This document shows positions 5,991 through 15,221 of a stretch of DNA of 36,456 bases, piece by piece; position 1 is the first letter of the stretch, and every line of letters begins with the position of its first letter. Under the pieces are notes generated by a model. It saw only the letters and a list, made by a program, of their open reading frames with translations. It was not told where the DNA came from and did no database searches. The position numbers and the translations under genes were made by a program. The stretch is from assembly GCF_001751255.1 (NCBI RefSeq), contig NZ_LJGW01000486.1, positions 1 to 36,456 of the forward strand, read 5' to 3'. Source of the stretch: Streptomyces nanshensis (GTDB lineage: Bacteria > Actinomycetota > Actinomycetes > Streptomycetales > Streptomycetaceae).

Positions 5991-8171
5991 TCAGTCCGTG
6001 AAGACCTCGCCCTTGGCGGCCTTCTCCGCGAGCAGCTCCGGCACCTCGAAGCGGTCGCCGTAGCGCTCCTTCAACTCGCGGGCGCGGGCGACGAATCCGG
6101 CCGTACCGCCCTCGTAGCCGTTGACGTACTGGATGACGCCGCCCGTCCACGGCGGGAAGCCGATGCCCATGATGGAGCCGATGTTGGCGTCGGCGACGGA
6201 GGTCAGCACGCCCTCCTCGAAGAGCCGGACGGTGTCCAGCGCCTCGGCGAAGAGCATCCGCTCCTTCATGTCCTCGAAGGGGATGCCGGGGTCGGCGTCC
6301 TTGGTGAAGTGCTCGCGCAGGCCCGGCCAGAGCTTGCCGCGCTTGCCGTCCTCGTCGTAGTCGTAGAAGCCGGCGCCGCCGCTGCGGCCCGTACGCCCGA
6401 ACTCGTCGACCATCCTGTCGATGACCGCGTCGGCCGGGTGCGGCCGCCACTCGACGCCCTCGGCCTCCAGTCCGCGCCGGGTCTCCTCGCGGATCTTGCG
6501 GGGCAGGGTGAGCGTCAGCTCGTCCATGAGGGAGAGCACCTTGGCCGGGTATCCGGCCTGGGCGGCGGCCTGTTCGACGGTCGCGGGCTCGACGCCCTCG
6601 CCGACGAGCGCGACGCCCTCGTTGATGAAGTGCCCGATGACGCGGGAGGTGAAGAAGCCGCGGGAGTCGTTGACGACGATCGGGGTCTTCTTGATCTGCT
6701 GCACCAGGTCGAAGGCGCGCGCGAGCGCCTCCTCCCCCGTCGCACGCCCCTTGATGATCTCCACCAGCGGCATCTTGTCGACGGGCGAGAAGAAGTGCAG
6801 CCCGATGAAGTCGCCCTGGCGCTCGACGCCTTCGGCGAGGGTGGTGATGGGCAGCGTCGAGGTGTTGGAGCACAGCAGGGCGTCGGGCTCGACGACGTCC
6901 TGGATCTCCTGGAACACCTTGTGCTTGAGCGCCGGGTCCTCGAAGACGGCCTCGATGACGGCGTCGCAGCCCGCGGCGTCCTGCGGGTCCGCGGTCGGCG
7001 TGATGCGGGCGAGCAGTTCGTCGCGCTTGGCCTCGGTCGTACGGCCGCGCTTGAGCGCCTTCGCCAGCAGCCCCTCGGAGTAGGCCTTGCCCTTCTCGGC
7101 CGCCTCGGCCGAGACGTCCTTGAGGACGACGTCGATGCCGGCCTTCGCACACGAGTAGGCGATGCCGGCGCCCATCATGCCCGCGCCGAGGACGAGGACC
7201 TTGCGTACGGGGCGGGGCTCGACGCCCTGGGGGCGGCTCCGGCCGGCGTTGACGGCCTGCATGTCGAAGAAGAACGCCTGGATCATGTTCTTCGCGATCT
7301 GGCCGGTGACCAGCTCGACGAAGTAGCGCGCCTCGATGACCTGCGCCAGTTCGAAGTCGACCTGGGAGCCCTCGACGGCCGCGGCCAGGATGTTGTGCTG
7401 CGCGGGGTAGGGGGCGCCGGCGGTCTGCTTCCTCAAGTTGGCGGGGAACGCGGGCAGGTTGGCGGCGAACTTCGGGTTCGACGGGGTGCCGCCGGGGATC
7501 TTGTAGCCCTTCACGTCCCAGGGCTGCGCGGACTCCGGGTTGGCGTCGATGAAGGCGCGGGCCGCGGCGAGCATGGCCTCCTCGCTCTCCACGACCTCGT
7601 GGACGAGGCCCTTCTCCTTGGCCTTCGCCGGGAAGTACTGCTGGCCCTGGAGCAGGACGTTCAGCAGCGCGTCGGCGATGCCCAGCAGGCGGACCGTACG
7701 GGTCACGCCGCCGCCCGCCGGAAGCAGCCCGAGGGTCGCCTCGGGACAGCCGATCTTGGAGCCCTTCGCGTCGAGGGCGACACGGTGGTGGCAGGCGAGC
7801 GCGATCTCGAAGCCGCCGCCGAGCGCCGCCCCGTTGATGGCGGCGACGACCGGCTTGCCGAGGGTCTCGATGCGGCGCAGGTCGCGCTTGATCTGCATGC
7901 TGCCCTCGAAGACCTCCTCGGCGTCCTCGGGGCGGGCACGGATGAGGTCGTTGAGGTCGCCGCCGGCGAAGAAGGTCTTCTTGGCGGAGGTGACGACGAC
8001 GCCGCGGACGTTGCCCGCCTCGTTCTCCCGCTCCAGGCGGTCGGCGACGACGCCGAGCGACTCCTTGAACGCGGCGTTCATGGTGTTGGCGGACTGGTCC
8101 GGGTCGTCCAGGACGAGGGTGACGACACCGGTCTCGTCCTGCTCCCAGCGGATGGTCGTGGACTCGGGCAT
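5991..8171 (-). CDS. fadB: Fatty acid oxidation multifunctional protein: enoyl-CoA hydratase / 3-hydroxyacyl-CoA dehydrogenase
   Basis: This 726-residue fusion catalyses the second and third steps of beta-oxidation: hydration of trans-2-enoyl-CoA, then NAD-dependent oxidation of (S)-3-hydroxyacyl-CoA. The N-terminal crotonase half has the oxyanion-hole stretch FFAGGDL (about 67-73) and NGAALGGGFE (113-122), with Glu122 and Glu144 (CPEATLGLLPAGGG) matching the two catalytic glutamates of FadB. The second half has the NAD-binding GAGMMG (329-334) and the HFFSPVDKMPLVEI block with catalytic His459, then two helical C-terminal domains. The ATG at 8171 has GGAGAG about 10 bases upstream. It is the last gene of a minus-strand cluster after thiolase, acyl-CoA dehydrogenase, oxidoreductase and racemase, 134 bp after the thiolase. 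Family and length are typical of actinobacterial FadB, which works with a separate thiolase subunit. Confidence 0.96.
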   Translation of the reverse strand: MPESTTIRWEQDETGVVTLVLDDPDQSANTMNAAFKESLGVVADRLERENEAGNVRGVVVTSAKKTFFAGGDLNDLIRARPEDAEEVFEGSMQIKRDLRRIETLGKPVVAAINGAALGGGFEIALACHHRVALDAKGSKIGCPEATLGLLPAGGGVTRTVRLLGIADALLNVLLQGQQYFPAKAKEKGLVHEVVESEEAMLAAARAFIDANPESAQPWDVKGYKIPGGTPSNPKFAANLPAFPANLRKQTAGAPYPAQHNILAAAVEGSQVDFELAQVIEARYFVELVTGQIAKNMIQAFFFDMQAVNAGRSRPQGVEPRPVRKVLVLGAGMMGAGIAYSCAKAGIDVVLKDVSAEAAEKGKAYSEGLLAKALKRGRTTEAKRDELLARITPTADPQDAAGCDAVIEAVFEDPALKHKVFQEIQDVVEPDALLCSNTSTLPITTLAEGVERQGDFIGLHFFSPVDKMPLVEIIKGRATGEEALARAFDLVQQIKKTPIVVNDSRGFFTSRVIGHFINEGVALVGEGVEPATVEQAAAQAGYPAKVLSLMDELTLTLPRKIREETRRGLEAEGVEWRPHPADAVIDRMVDEFGRTGRSGGAGFYDYDEDGKRGKLWPGLREHFTKDADPGIPFEDMKERMLFAEALDTVRLFEEGVLTSVADANIGSIMGIGFPPWTGGVIQYVNGYEGGTAGFVARARELKERYGDRFEVPELLAEKAAKGEVFTD

Positions 8172-8305
8172 GTGGGGTCTCTCTCCGAACGTGAAGCGGT
8201 GCGGGCGGGGGCGCTGGTGGCGATGCGGTGCTGCGGAGGCGTACGGACGGACGGTGCGGGCCGCGAGGCTGCGGGCCGCGGCGCCGTACCGCGTACGCCC
8301 GGGTG

Positions 8306-9520
8306 TCAGAGCCGTTCGACGACCGTGGCGCTGCCCATGCCGCCGCCGACGCACAGCGTGACGAGGCCGTAGCGCTGGTCGCGGCGTTCCAGTTCGTCGA
8401 GGACGGTGCCGAGCAGCATCGCGCCGGTCGCGCCCAGCGGGTGGCCCATGGCGATCGCGCCGCCGTTGACGTTGACCTTCTCCAGCGGCAGTTCCATGTC
8501 GCGGGCGAAGCGCAGCACGACCGCGGCGAACGCCTCGTTCATCTCCACCAGGTCCATGTCGGACGCCGTCAGCCCGGCCTTGGCGAGCGCCTTGCGGCAC
8601 GCGGGCGCGGGCCCGGTGAGCATGATCGTCGGGTCGGCGCCGGAGACGGCGGCGGAGACGATGCGGGCGCGGGGCCGCAGCCCGTAGCGCTCGCCGGCCT
8701 CCGCGCTGCCGACGGCGACGAGGGCGCTGCCGTCGACGATGCCGGAGGAGTTGCCCGCGTGGTGCACATGGTCGATCTCCTCGACCCAGTGGTACTTCTG
8801 CAGGGCCACCGCGTCGAAGCCGCCCATCTCGCCGATGTCCTTGAAGGACGGCTTGAGTCCGGCGAGGGAGTCGGGGGTGGTGCCGGGGCGGATGTGCTCG
8901 TCGCGGTCGAGCACGGTCATGCCGTTGCGGTCGACGACGGGGACGACGGAGCGGTCGAAGCGCCCGTCCTTCCACGCCGCGGCCGCCAACTCCTGCGAGC
9001 GGGCGGCGTATTCGTCCACGTCACGGCGGGAGAATCCCTCGATGGTGGCGATGAGGTCGGCGCCGATGCCCTGCGGCACGAAGCCGGTCTCCAGGCTCGT
9101 CATCGGGTCCATGGCCCACGCGCCGCCGTCGGAGCCCATCGGCACGCGCGACATCGACTCGACGCCGCCCGCGAGGACGAAGTCCTCCCAGCCCGAACGG
9201 ACCTTCATCGCGGCGAGGTTGACCGCTTCGAGCCCCGAGGCACAGAAGCGGTTCTCCTGGACTCCCGCGACGGTGTCGGGCAGTCCGGCCAGGATGGCAG
9301 CGGTCTTGGCGATGTCGGAGCCCTGGTCGCCCAGCGGGCTGACGACGCCGAGCACGATGTCGTCGATCGCGGCCGGGTCCAAGTCGGGGAAGCGGCGGCG
9401 CAGTTCGTGGACGAGGCCCACGACGAGGTCGATGGGCTTGGTGCCGTGCAGGGCGCCGTTGGCCTTGCCGCGGCCGCGCGGGGTGCGGACGGCGTCGTAG
9501 ATATACGCTTCGGTGCTCAC
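8306..9520 (-). CDS. fadA: Acetyl-CoA C-acyltransferase (3-ketoacyl-CoA thiolase, FadA-type)
   Basis: A 404-residue thiolase. The nucleophilic cysteine is Cys93 in [11 protein letters not shown]. The other catalytic residues are His360 in [15 protein letters not shown] and Cys390 in CVGGGMG, and NEAFA precedes them, so all four signature blocks are intact. It should cleave 3-ketoacyl-CoA with CoA to acetyl-CoA (or propionyl-CoA from 2-methyl substrates) and a shortened acyl-CoA. It lies 60 bp downstream of the acyl-CoA dehydrogenase stop and 134 bp upstream of fadB, completing a full beta-oxidation set. Degradative rather than biosynthetic use is inferred from this pairing. Confidence 0.95.
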   Translation of the reverse strand: MSTEAYIYDAVRTPRGRGKANGALHGTKPIDLVVGLVHELRRRFPDLDPAAIDDIVLGVVSPLGDQGSDIAKTAAILAGLPDTVAGVQENRFCASGLEAVNLAAMKVRSGWEDFVLAGGVESMSRVPMGSDGGAWAMDPMTSLETGFVPQGIGADLIATIEGFSRRDVDEYAARSQELAAAAWKDGRFDRSVVPVVDRNGMTVLDRDEHIRPGTTPDSLAGLKPSFKDIGEMGGFDAVALQKYHWVEEIDHVHHAGNSSGIVDGSALVAVGSAEAGERYGLRPRARIVSAAVSGADPTIMLTGPAPACRKALAKAGLTASDMDLVEMNEAFAAVVLRFARDMELPLEKVNVNGGAIAMGHPLGATGAMLLGTVLDELERRDQRYGLVTLCVGGGMGSATVVERL

Positions 9521-9580
9521 GGTCGGCAGCCTTTCGTGGCGTACGGGTCGGGCGGGTCGGAGACGTCGGAATCGGTGCGG

Positions 9581-10723
<1,143 letters not shown>

Positions 10724-10773
10724 GTGGTCGGTGCTCCCCTTCGGGCCTCGCGTCCTGGGTTCTCGCCTCTTCT

Positions 10774-10798
10774 CCCGCCGGGCGCAGCGCCCGGCGGG
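10774..10798. terminator. Strong stem-loop inside the beta-oxidation gene cluster
   Basis: CCCGCCGGGC (10774-10783) and GCCCGGCGGG (10789-10798) form a perfect 10-bp stem around GCAGC. It lies just after the stop of the F420-type oxidoreductase and upstream of the acyl-CoA dehydrogenase on the minus strand. It may be a partial terminator, an RNA processing or stabilising element, or the end of one transcript with a new promoter after it. There is no T-tract. Confidence 0.55.
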
Positions 10799-10806
10799 CG
10801 GCCGCG

Positions 10807-11832
10807 TCAGAGCCAGCTCTTGACCTTCGCGATCAGGGCGGCCGGGTCGGGTCCGACGGGCGTCACGTTGAGCATCGTCACCCCGGCCTCGCGGAAGGCG
10901 TCGATGCGCTCGCGTACGTAGCCCTCGGGGCCGCAGAGGGAGACCAGTTCGCAGAACTCGGCGGGGACCGCCGCCTCGGCCTCGCGCTTCTTGCCCGCGA
11001 GGTAGAGGTCCTGCACCTTCTCGGCCGCCTCTTCGTAACCGTACGCCCGTGCCACGTCGTTGTAGAAGTTCTTGCCCTTGGCGCCCATGCCGCCGATGTA
11101 CAGGGCGATCAGGGGCCGTACGTGCTCCCGTACGGCCGCCGCGTCGTCGCCGACGGCCAGCAGCGTGCCGGCGGAGATCTCCAGAGGGCCGCGTTCCGGG
11201 GAGCGCAGCGCGGTGCCCTCTTCGAGCGCCTTGCCCCACACCTGCTGCGCCTTCTCGGGGACGAAGAGATGCGGCAGCCAGCCGTCGGCGATCTCGGCGG
11301 TCATCCGGACGTTGGCCGGACCGAGGGAGGCGATGTAGAGCGGGATCTCCGGCCGCTGCGGGCGGTTGAGGAACTTCAGCGGCTTGCCGAGCTTGCCGCC
11401 CTTCTCGGCGGGCAGCGGCATGTCGGTGATGCCGTGGTGGTCGATGACCTCGCGGCGCCAGATCCGCCGGCACAGCTCGACGGTCTCGCGGGTACGGCCC
11501 AGCGGCTTGTCGTACGGCTTGCCGTGCCAGCCCTCGACGACCTGCGGACCGGAGGCGCCCAGGCCCAGCAGGGCGCGCCCCTCGGAGAGGGCGTCGAGCC
11601 CGGCGGCGGTCTGGGCGATGAGCGCGGGGGTGCGGGAGTAGACGTTGAGGATGCCGGCGCCGATGAGCATGCGTTCGGTGCGGGCCGCGATGTAGCCCAT
11701 GACGGTGGGCGAGTCGAAGCCGTACGCCTCGGCGACCCAGACCGCGTCGAGGCCGGCGGCCTCCAGCTTCACAACCTCTTCGGCGGCGGTGCGGGGGTTG
11801 TCGGCGTACTGGAGGGGCGTGGCGATCTTCAT
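10807..11832 (-). CDS. LLM-class F420-dependent oxidoreductase (Rv3520c-like)
   Basis: A 341-residue TIM-barrel protein of the luciferase-like monooxygenase superfamily. Visible features are the N-terminal MKIATPLQYADNP, GLDAVWVAEAYGFDSPTVMGYIAART, GRALLGLGASGPQVVEGWHG, and the C-terminal GPEGYVRERIDAFREAGV. These resemble the actinobacterial F420-dependent group typified by mycobacterial Rv3520c, whose substrates are unknown. Flavin-dependent monooxygenase activity cannot be excluded. It overlaps the racemase gene by 4 bp (ATGA), so the two are translationally coupled, which suggests a redox step on an acyl-CoA or polyketide-like substrate. No signal peptide. Confidence 0.88.
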   Translation of the reverse strand: MKIATPLQYADNPRTAAEEVVKLEAAGLDAVWVAEAYGFDSPTVMGYIAARTERMLIGAGILNVYSRTPALIAQTAAGLDALSEGRALLGLGASGPQVVEGWHGKPYDKPLGRTRETVELCRRIWRREVIDHHGITDMPLPAEKGGKLGKPLKFLNRPQRPEIPLYIASLGPANVRMTAEIADGWLPHLFVPEKAQQVWGKALEEGTALRSPERGPLEISAGTLLAVGDDAAAVREHVRPLIALYIGGMGAKGKNFYNDVARAYGYEEAAEKVQDLYLAGKKREAEAAVPAEFCELVSLCGPEGYVRERIDAFREAGVTMLNVTPVGPDPAALIAKVKSWL

Positions 11833-13019
11833 GCGTCACTGTCCTTGGCGGGGTCGGAAGCGGAGTCAGAGGGGGTCTCGGGCCGTACGAGCGCGGGCAG
11901 TTCCCACTCACGCGCCACCTCGGCGGCGTCGGCCCCGGGCAGCGCGGGTGTGCGGGAGACGGCCGTCGGGGTCGCGGAGAAGCGGGGCGCGGGTGCGGGC
12001 TGGGTGATGCCGCCGTGCTCGACGAAGGTGCCGCGGGCGGCGAGATGAGGGTGGCGGGGCGCCTCGCGCAAGGAGAGCACGGGGGCGACGCAGGCGTCGG
12101 AGTCGCGGAAGACCTCGTCCCACTCGTCCCTCGTACGGGTCTTGAAGCGGTCGGCGACGGCGGCGGCCAACTCACCCCAGGCGTCCGGGTCGTCACGGGA
12201 GGGCAGCTCTTCGCCGTCCTTCCCGAGGCCGAGCAGACGCACGAACTCCCCGTAGAACTGCGGCTCCAGTGCGCCCACGGCCATGTGTCCGCCGTCGGCG
12301 GTCTCGTACGTGCCGTAGAAGGGGGCGGCGCCGTCGAGCAGATTGGTGCCCCGCCTGTCCTGCCAGAAGCCGGCGGCGAGCATGCCGTGGATCATGGCGG
12401 AGAGATGGCTGGTGCCGTCCACGATGGCGGCGTCGACGACCTGGCCCGTGCCGCCCGGGGTGCGGGCGTGCTGCAGCGCGGCGAGGACGCCGATCACTAG
12501 ATAGAGGGAACCGCCGGCGTAGTCGCCGAGGAGGTTGGCGACGGCGTACGGAGGGCCCTCGGCGGGGCCGGTCATGCCGAGGGCGCCGGTCAGGGCGATG
12601 TAGTCGATGTCGTGTCCGGCGCGGGACGCGAGCGGGCCGTCCTGGCCCCAGCCGGTCATGCGGGCGTAGACGAGCGAGGGGTTGCGGGCGAGGCACGCGT
12701 CGGGTCCGACACCGAGGCGTTCGGCGACGCCGGGGCGGTTGCCCTCGATGAGGACGTCGGCGCGGGCGGCCATGTCGAGTACGGTCGCGACGCCCTCCGG
12801 GTCCTTCAAGTCCACGGTGACGGAACGCTTGTTGCGGTTCGTGACGTCGCTCGCGGGGTCGATCCCGAGGGCGGCGCCGCCGGGGCGGTCCACACGTACG
12901 ACGTCCGCGCCCAGGTCGCCGAGCAGCATCCCCGCGAACGGCCCCGGGCCGATCCCTGCCAGCTCCACGACGCGTACGCCCTGGAGCGGGCCCTGTCGCC
13001 GGAGCGCCGCTGCTGTCAT
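11829..13019 (-). CDS. Alpha-methylacyl-CoA racemase-like CoA-transferase family III protein
   Basis: A 396-residue CaiB/BaiF-fold protein. The N-lobe begins GPLQGVRVVELAGIGPGPFAGMLLGDLGADVVRVDRP, split by the usual turn. GHDIDY (His136) and LLGDYAGG (Asp166) correspond to the histidine and aspartate acid/base pair of bacterial alpha-methylacyl-CoA racemases, and NRNKRSVTVDLKDPEG is also typical. The likely reaction is epimerisation of 2-methylacyl-CoA so that the 2S form can enter beta-oxidation. A true CoA transferase role is the alternative. The ATG at 13019 is chosen because the longer upstream frame (to 13157) runs through promoter-like DNA. It is the first gene of the minus-strand cluster and overlaps the F420-type gene by 4 bp. 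Confidence 0.88.
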   Translation of the reverse strand: MTAAALRRQGPLQGVRVVELAGIGPGPFAGMLLGDLGADVVRVDRPGGAALGIDPASDVTNRNKRSVTVDLKDPEGVATVLDMAARADVLIEGNRPGVAERLGVGPDACLARNPSLVYARMTGWGQDGPLASRAGHDIDYIALTGALGMTGPAEGPPYAVANLLGDYAGGSLYLVIGVLAALQHARTPGGTGQVVDAAIVDGTSHLSAMIHGMLAAGFWQDRRGTNLLDGAAPFYGTYETADGGHMAVGALEPQFYGEFVRLLGLGKDGEELPSRDDPDAWGELAAAVADRFKTRTRDEWDEVFRDSDACVAPVLSLREAPRHPHLAARGTFVEHGGITQPAPAPRFSATPTAVSRTPALPGADAAEVAREWELPALVRPETPSDSASDPAKDSDA

Positions 13020-13389
13020 CCCGACCGTCCGTCCGCGCTTTGACACAAGTGATGTAACACCAGGGATGCTAAGGAGACGGCGGCCGTTCCACAAGCCCGG
13101 AACGCGGGTGCGGGTCCGGCTTGGTCCGTGGTGTGCGCCACAGGTGGGCGGTGGCACCAGGACGGTACCGGGGACGGTGCCGCGGACGGTGTCCGATGCG
13201 CCAACGCCTGGGTCAACAAAGGGTGTCGATGCTCACCTGTGCGAGCGATGGCGGCGTCGGTGCGCTTTGCGCAATACTGCTCGGAACACGGTGAGAACGA
13301 GCAGTTTCGCGCAACTTCCCTTCGGTGGTCCGGCCCTCGGCCGGGTTCCTCGTCGGTGCGGGGCGGCGCGCGGCGGAGGGGCGGGTCCG
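13020..13389. promoter_or_regulatory. Divergent intergenic region between racemase operon and SIS/aldolase operon
   Basis: A 370-bp region with no credible gene. It must hold promoters for both flanking operons. TTGACA at 13041-13046, read plus, is a candidate -35, but no good -10 follows at 17-18 bp. The main visible structure is the long dyad at 13267-13314, listed separately. GGAGGGG about 8 bases before ATG 13390 is the ribosome binding site of the SIS-domain gene. Confidence 0.5.
13267..13314. promoter_or_regulatory. Long imperfect dyad, candidate operator of the DeoR repressor
   Basis: Left arm TTGCGCAATACTGCTCG (13267-13283) and right arm CGAGCAGTTTCGCGCAA (13298-13314) are inverted repeats matching at 15 of 17 positions, separated by 14 bp. 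It lies 76 bp upstream of the SIS-domain start, in an operon whose last gene is a DeoR-family repressor; such repressors commonly bind repeated half-sites near their own operon promoter. The left arm also contains the short palindrome TTGCGCAA. Assignment to the DeoR protein is inference. Confidence 0.6.
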
Positions 13390-14286
13390 ATGAGTGAAAC
13401 CACGCACATGGAACGGGAGTTGGGCAGCCAGCCGGAGACATGGCGCGCAGCGGCACGGCTGGCCGGCGAGGCGCCGCTGCCGAGCGCCGGTGAGCGGGTG
13501 GCCGTCGTCGGCTGCGGCACGTCGTGGTTCATCGCGCAGGCGTACGCGGCCCTGCGCGAGGGCGCGGGCGCGGGTGTGACGGACGCCTTCGCCGCGTCCG
13601 AGGCACGGCTCGGCGAGGCCCGCGGATACGACCGGCTCGTGGCCGTCACCCGCTCCGGCACCACGACGGAGGTCCTCCGGCTGCTGGAGGAGGTGCGGGG
13701 CCGCATCCCGGCGGTCACGGTGATCGGCGATCCGGACACCCCGGCCACCGGCCTCTCCCCCGAGACGGTCGCGCTGCCCTTCGCCGACGAACGGTCCGTC
13801 GTGCAGACGAGGTTCGCAACGAGCGCGCTCGCCCTCTTCCGCGCCCACCTCGGCGAGGAGACCGAGGGCGCGGCGCGCGACGCCGAGGAGGCGCTTTCCG
13901 CCGGGATCCCGCAGGAGTGGGTGGAGGCCGAGCAGTTCACGTTCCTGGGCACGGACTGGAGCGTCGGGCTGGCACACGAGGCGGCGCTGAAGATGCGCGA
14001 GGCGTCACAGTCCTGGACGGAGTCCTATCCGGCCATGGAGTACCGGCACGGGCCCATATCCATCGCCGCCCCGGGCCGCGTGACATGGCTCTTCGGACCC
14101 GCGCCGGAGGGCCTGGACCGCGAAGTGACGCGTACGGGCGGGCTGTTCGTCCACCACGAGGGGCGTGACCCGATGGCGGAGCTGGTGCTGGTGCAGCGCG
14201 TCGCGCTGGCGCGGGCCCGTGCGCGCGGCCTCGATCCGGACGCGCCCCGCGCGCTGACCCGCTCGGTGATGCTGGACGAAAACTGA
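13390..14286 (+). CDS. SIS-domain sugar isomerase/deaminase-like protein (AgaS/GlmS-C-like)
   Basis: A 298-residue protein made of two SIS (phosphosugar-binding) folds. VAVVGCGTSWFIAQAYAAL (about 37-55) holds the GCGTS phosphate loop and VTRSGTTTEVLRLLEE (86-101) the second phosphate-binding turn. The C-terminal half has FLGTDWSVGLAHEAALKMREASQ and YPAMEYRHGPIS, the conserved blocks of the GlmS isomerase domain. No glutaminase domain is present, so it resembles AgaS/FrlB-type amino-sugar-phosphate deaminases or isomerases rather than glucosamine synthase. With the aldolase and DeoR regulator downstream it fits a pathway converting an amino-sugar phosphate to a ketose phosphate. No PTS or ABC transporter is nearby. 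Start ATG 13390 has a GGAGGGG upstream. Confidence 0.88.
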   Translation: MSETTHMERELGSQPETWRAAARLAGEAPLPSAGERVAVVGCGTSWFIAQAYAALREGAGAGVTDAFAASEARLGEARGYDRLVAVTRSGTTTEVLRLLEEVRGRIPAVTVIGDPDTPATGLSPETVALPFADERSVVQTRFATSALALFRAHLGEETEGAARDAEEALSAGIPQEWVEAEQFTFLGTDWSVGLAHEAALKMREASQSWTESYPAMEYRHGPISIAAPGRVTWLFGPAPEGLDREVTRTGGLFVHHEGRDPMAELVLVQRVALARARARGLDPDAPRALTRSVMLDEN

Positions 14287-14302
14287 CCGCTCACGACGCC
14301 CC

Positions 14303-14318
14303 GCCCGGCACGCCGGGC
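14303..14318 (+). terminator. Short perfect stem-loop between SIS gene and aldolase gene
   Basis: GCCCGGC-AC-GCCGGGC gives a 7-bp stem with a 2-base loop, 17 bp after the SIS-gene stop and followed by a pyrimidine-rich stretch. It could end part of the transcription or protect the upstream mRNA; the two genes are still likely one unit. Confidence 0.4.
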
Positions 14319-14381
14319 CCCCTCCCCTCCCTTTGCTCCTACATCCCTCTCCCCTGTCCGCTTCCTGACGGAGGTCGCAGC

Positions 14382-15221
14382 ATGCCCCTTGTCTCCACCG
14401 CGTCCGTGGTCGGCCCGGCCCGGGCGGCGGGCGTCGGCGCGCCCGCCTTCAACGTGCTGCATCTGGAGACGGCGGAAGCCCTCGTCGCGGCGGCGGAGCG
14501 GGCGGCCGTCCCGCTGATCCTCCAGATCAGCGAGAACTGCGTGCGGTATCACGGCAGTCTGCTGCCGCTGCTGCGCGCCACCCTCGCCCTGGCCGAGGGC
14601 TCCGAGGCACGGATCTCCGTCCATCTGGACCACATCACCGATCCCGGGCTGCTGCGCGAAGGCGTACTGGCCGGTGCGCGCTCGGCGATGATCGACGCCT
14701 CCGCCCTCCCGTACGAGGAGAACGTGGCGGTCACCGCCGAGCTGACCGGCTGGTGCCACGGTCAAGGAGCCTTCGTCGAGGCCGAGTTGGGCGAGGTCGG
14801 CGGCAAGGGCGGGGTGCACGCCCCTGGTGCGCGTACGGACGCGGACGAGGCGCTGGCCTTCGTGGAGGCCACGGGAGTGGACGCCCTCGCGGTCGCCGTC
14901 GGCTCCTCGCACGCCATGCGGGAGCGCACCGCCGTCCTCGACAAGGAGTTGATCAGGACCCTGCGGCAGCGGCTTCCCGTGCCGCTGGTGCTGCACGGCT
15001 CCTCGGGAGTTCCGGACGAAGAGCTGCGAGCGGCCGTCGCCGCCGGCATGACGAAGATCAACATCTCCACCCATCTGGTGTCGGTCTTCACCGGCCAGGT
15101 GCGCCGCACCCTCGCGGAGGACCTCGCGCTCGTCGACTCCCGCAAGTATGTGGCGCCGGCCCGCGAGGCGGTCTCCCAGGAGGCGGAGCGGCTGCTGCGG
15201 CTGCTGGGAGCGGCGAGATGA
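14382..15221 (+). CDS. Class II ketose-bisphosphate aldolase (GatY/KbaY-like)
   Basis: A 279-residue zinc-dependent aldolase. HLDH (81-84) gives the catalytic Asp83 and zinc ligand His84. AMIDAS (102-107), EAELGEVGG (133-141), VGSSHAM with His177, LHGSSGV with His205, and the phosphate-binding KINIST (225-230) complete the family pattern. It would cleave a ketose 1,6-bisphosphate (tagatose or fructose) to dihydroxyacetone phosphate and glyceraldehyde 3-phosphate. GGAGG at 14370-14374 lies 7 bases before ATG 14382. The stop overlaps the DeoR start by 4 bp. Its place next to a SIS-domain protein favours galactosamine/tagatose-type catabolism over glycolysis, but sugar specificity cannot be read from sequence. 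Confidence 0.92.
   Translation: MPLVSTASVVGPARAAGVGAPAFNVLHLETAEALVAAAERAAVPLILQISENCVRYHGSLLPLLRATLALAEGSEARISVHLDHITDPGLLREGVLAGARSAMIDASALPYEENVAVTAELTGWCHGQGAFVEAELGEVGGKGGVHAPGARTDADEALAFVEATGVDALAVAVGSSHAMRERTAVLDKELIRTLRQRLPVPLVLHGSSGVPDEELRAAVAAGMTKINISTHLVSVFTGQVRRTLAEDLALVDSRKYVAPAREAVSQEAERLLRLLGAAR

Noticed and set aside
5722..7152. Long open frames overlapping fadB in other frames, such as a 476-codon minus frame and an 801-codon plus frame at 5967-8372
   Set aside because: They are shadows of fadB and thiolase: very Arg/Gly/Ala- or Asp/Leu-rich, no domain motifs, and caused by strong third-position GC in the real frames.
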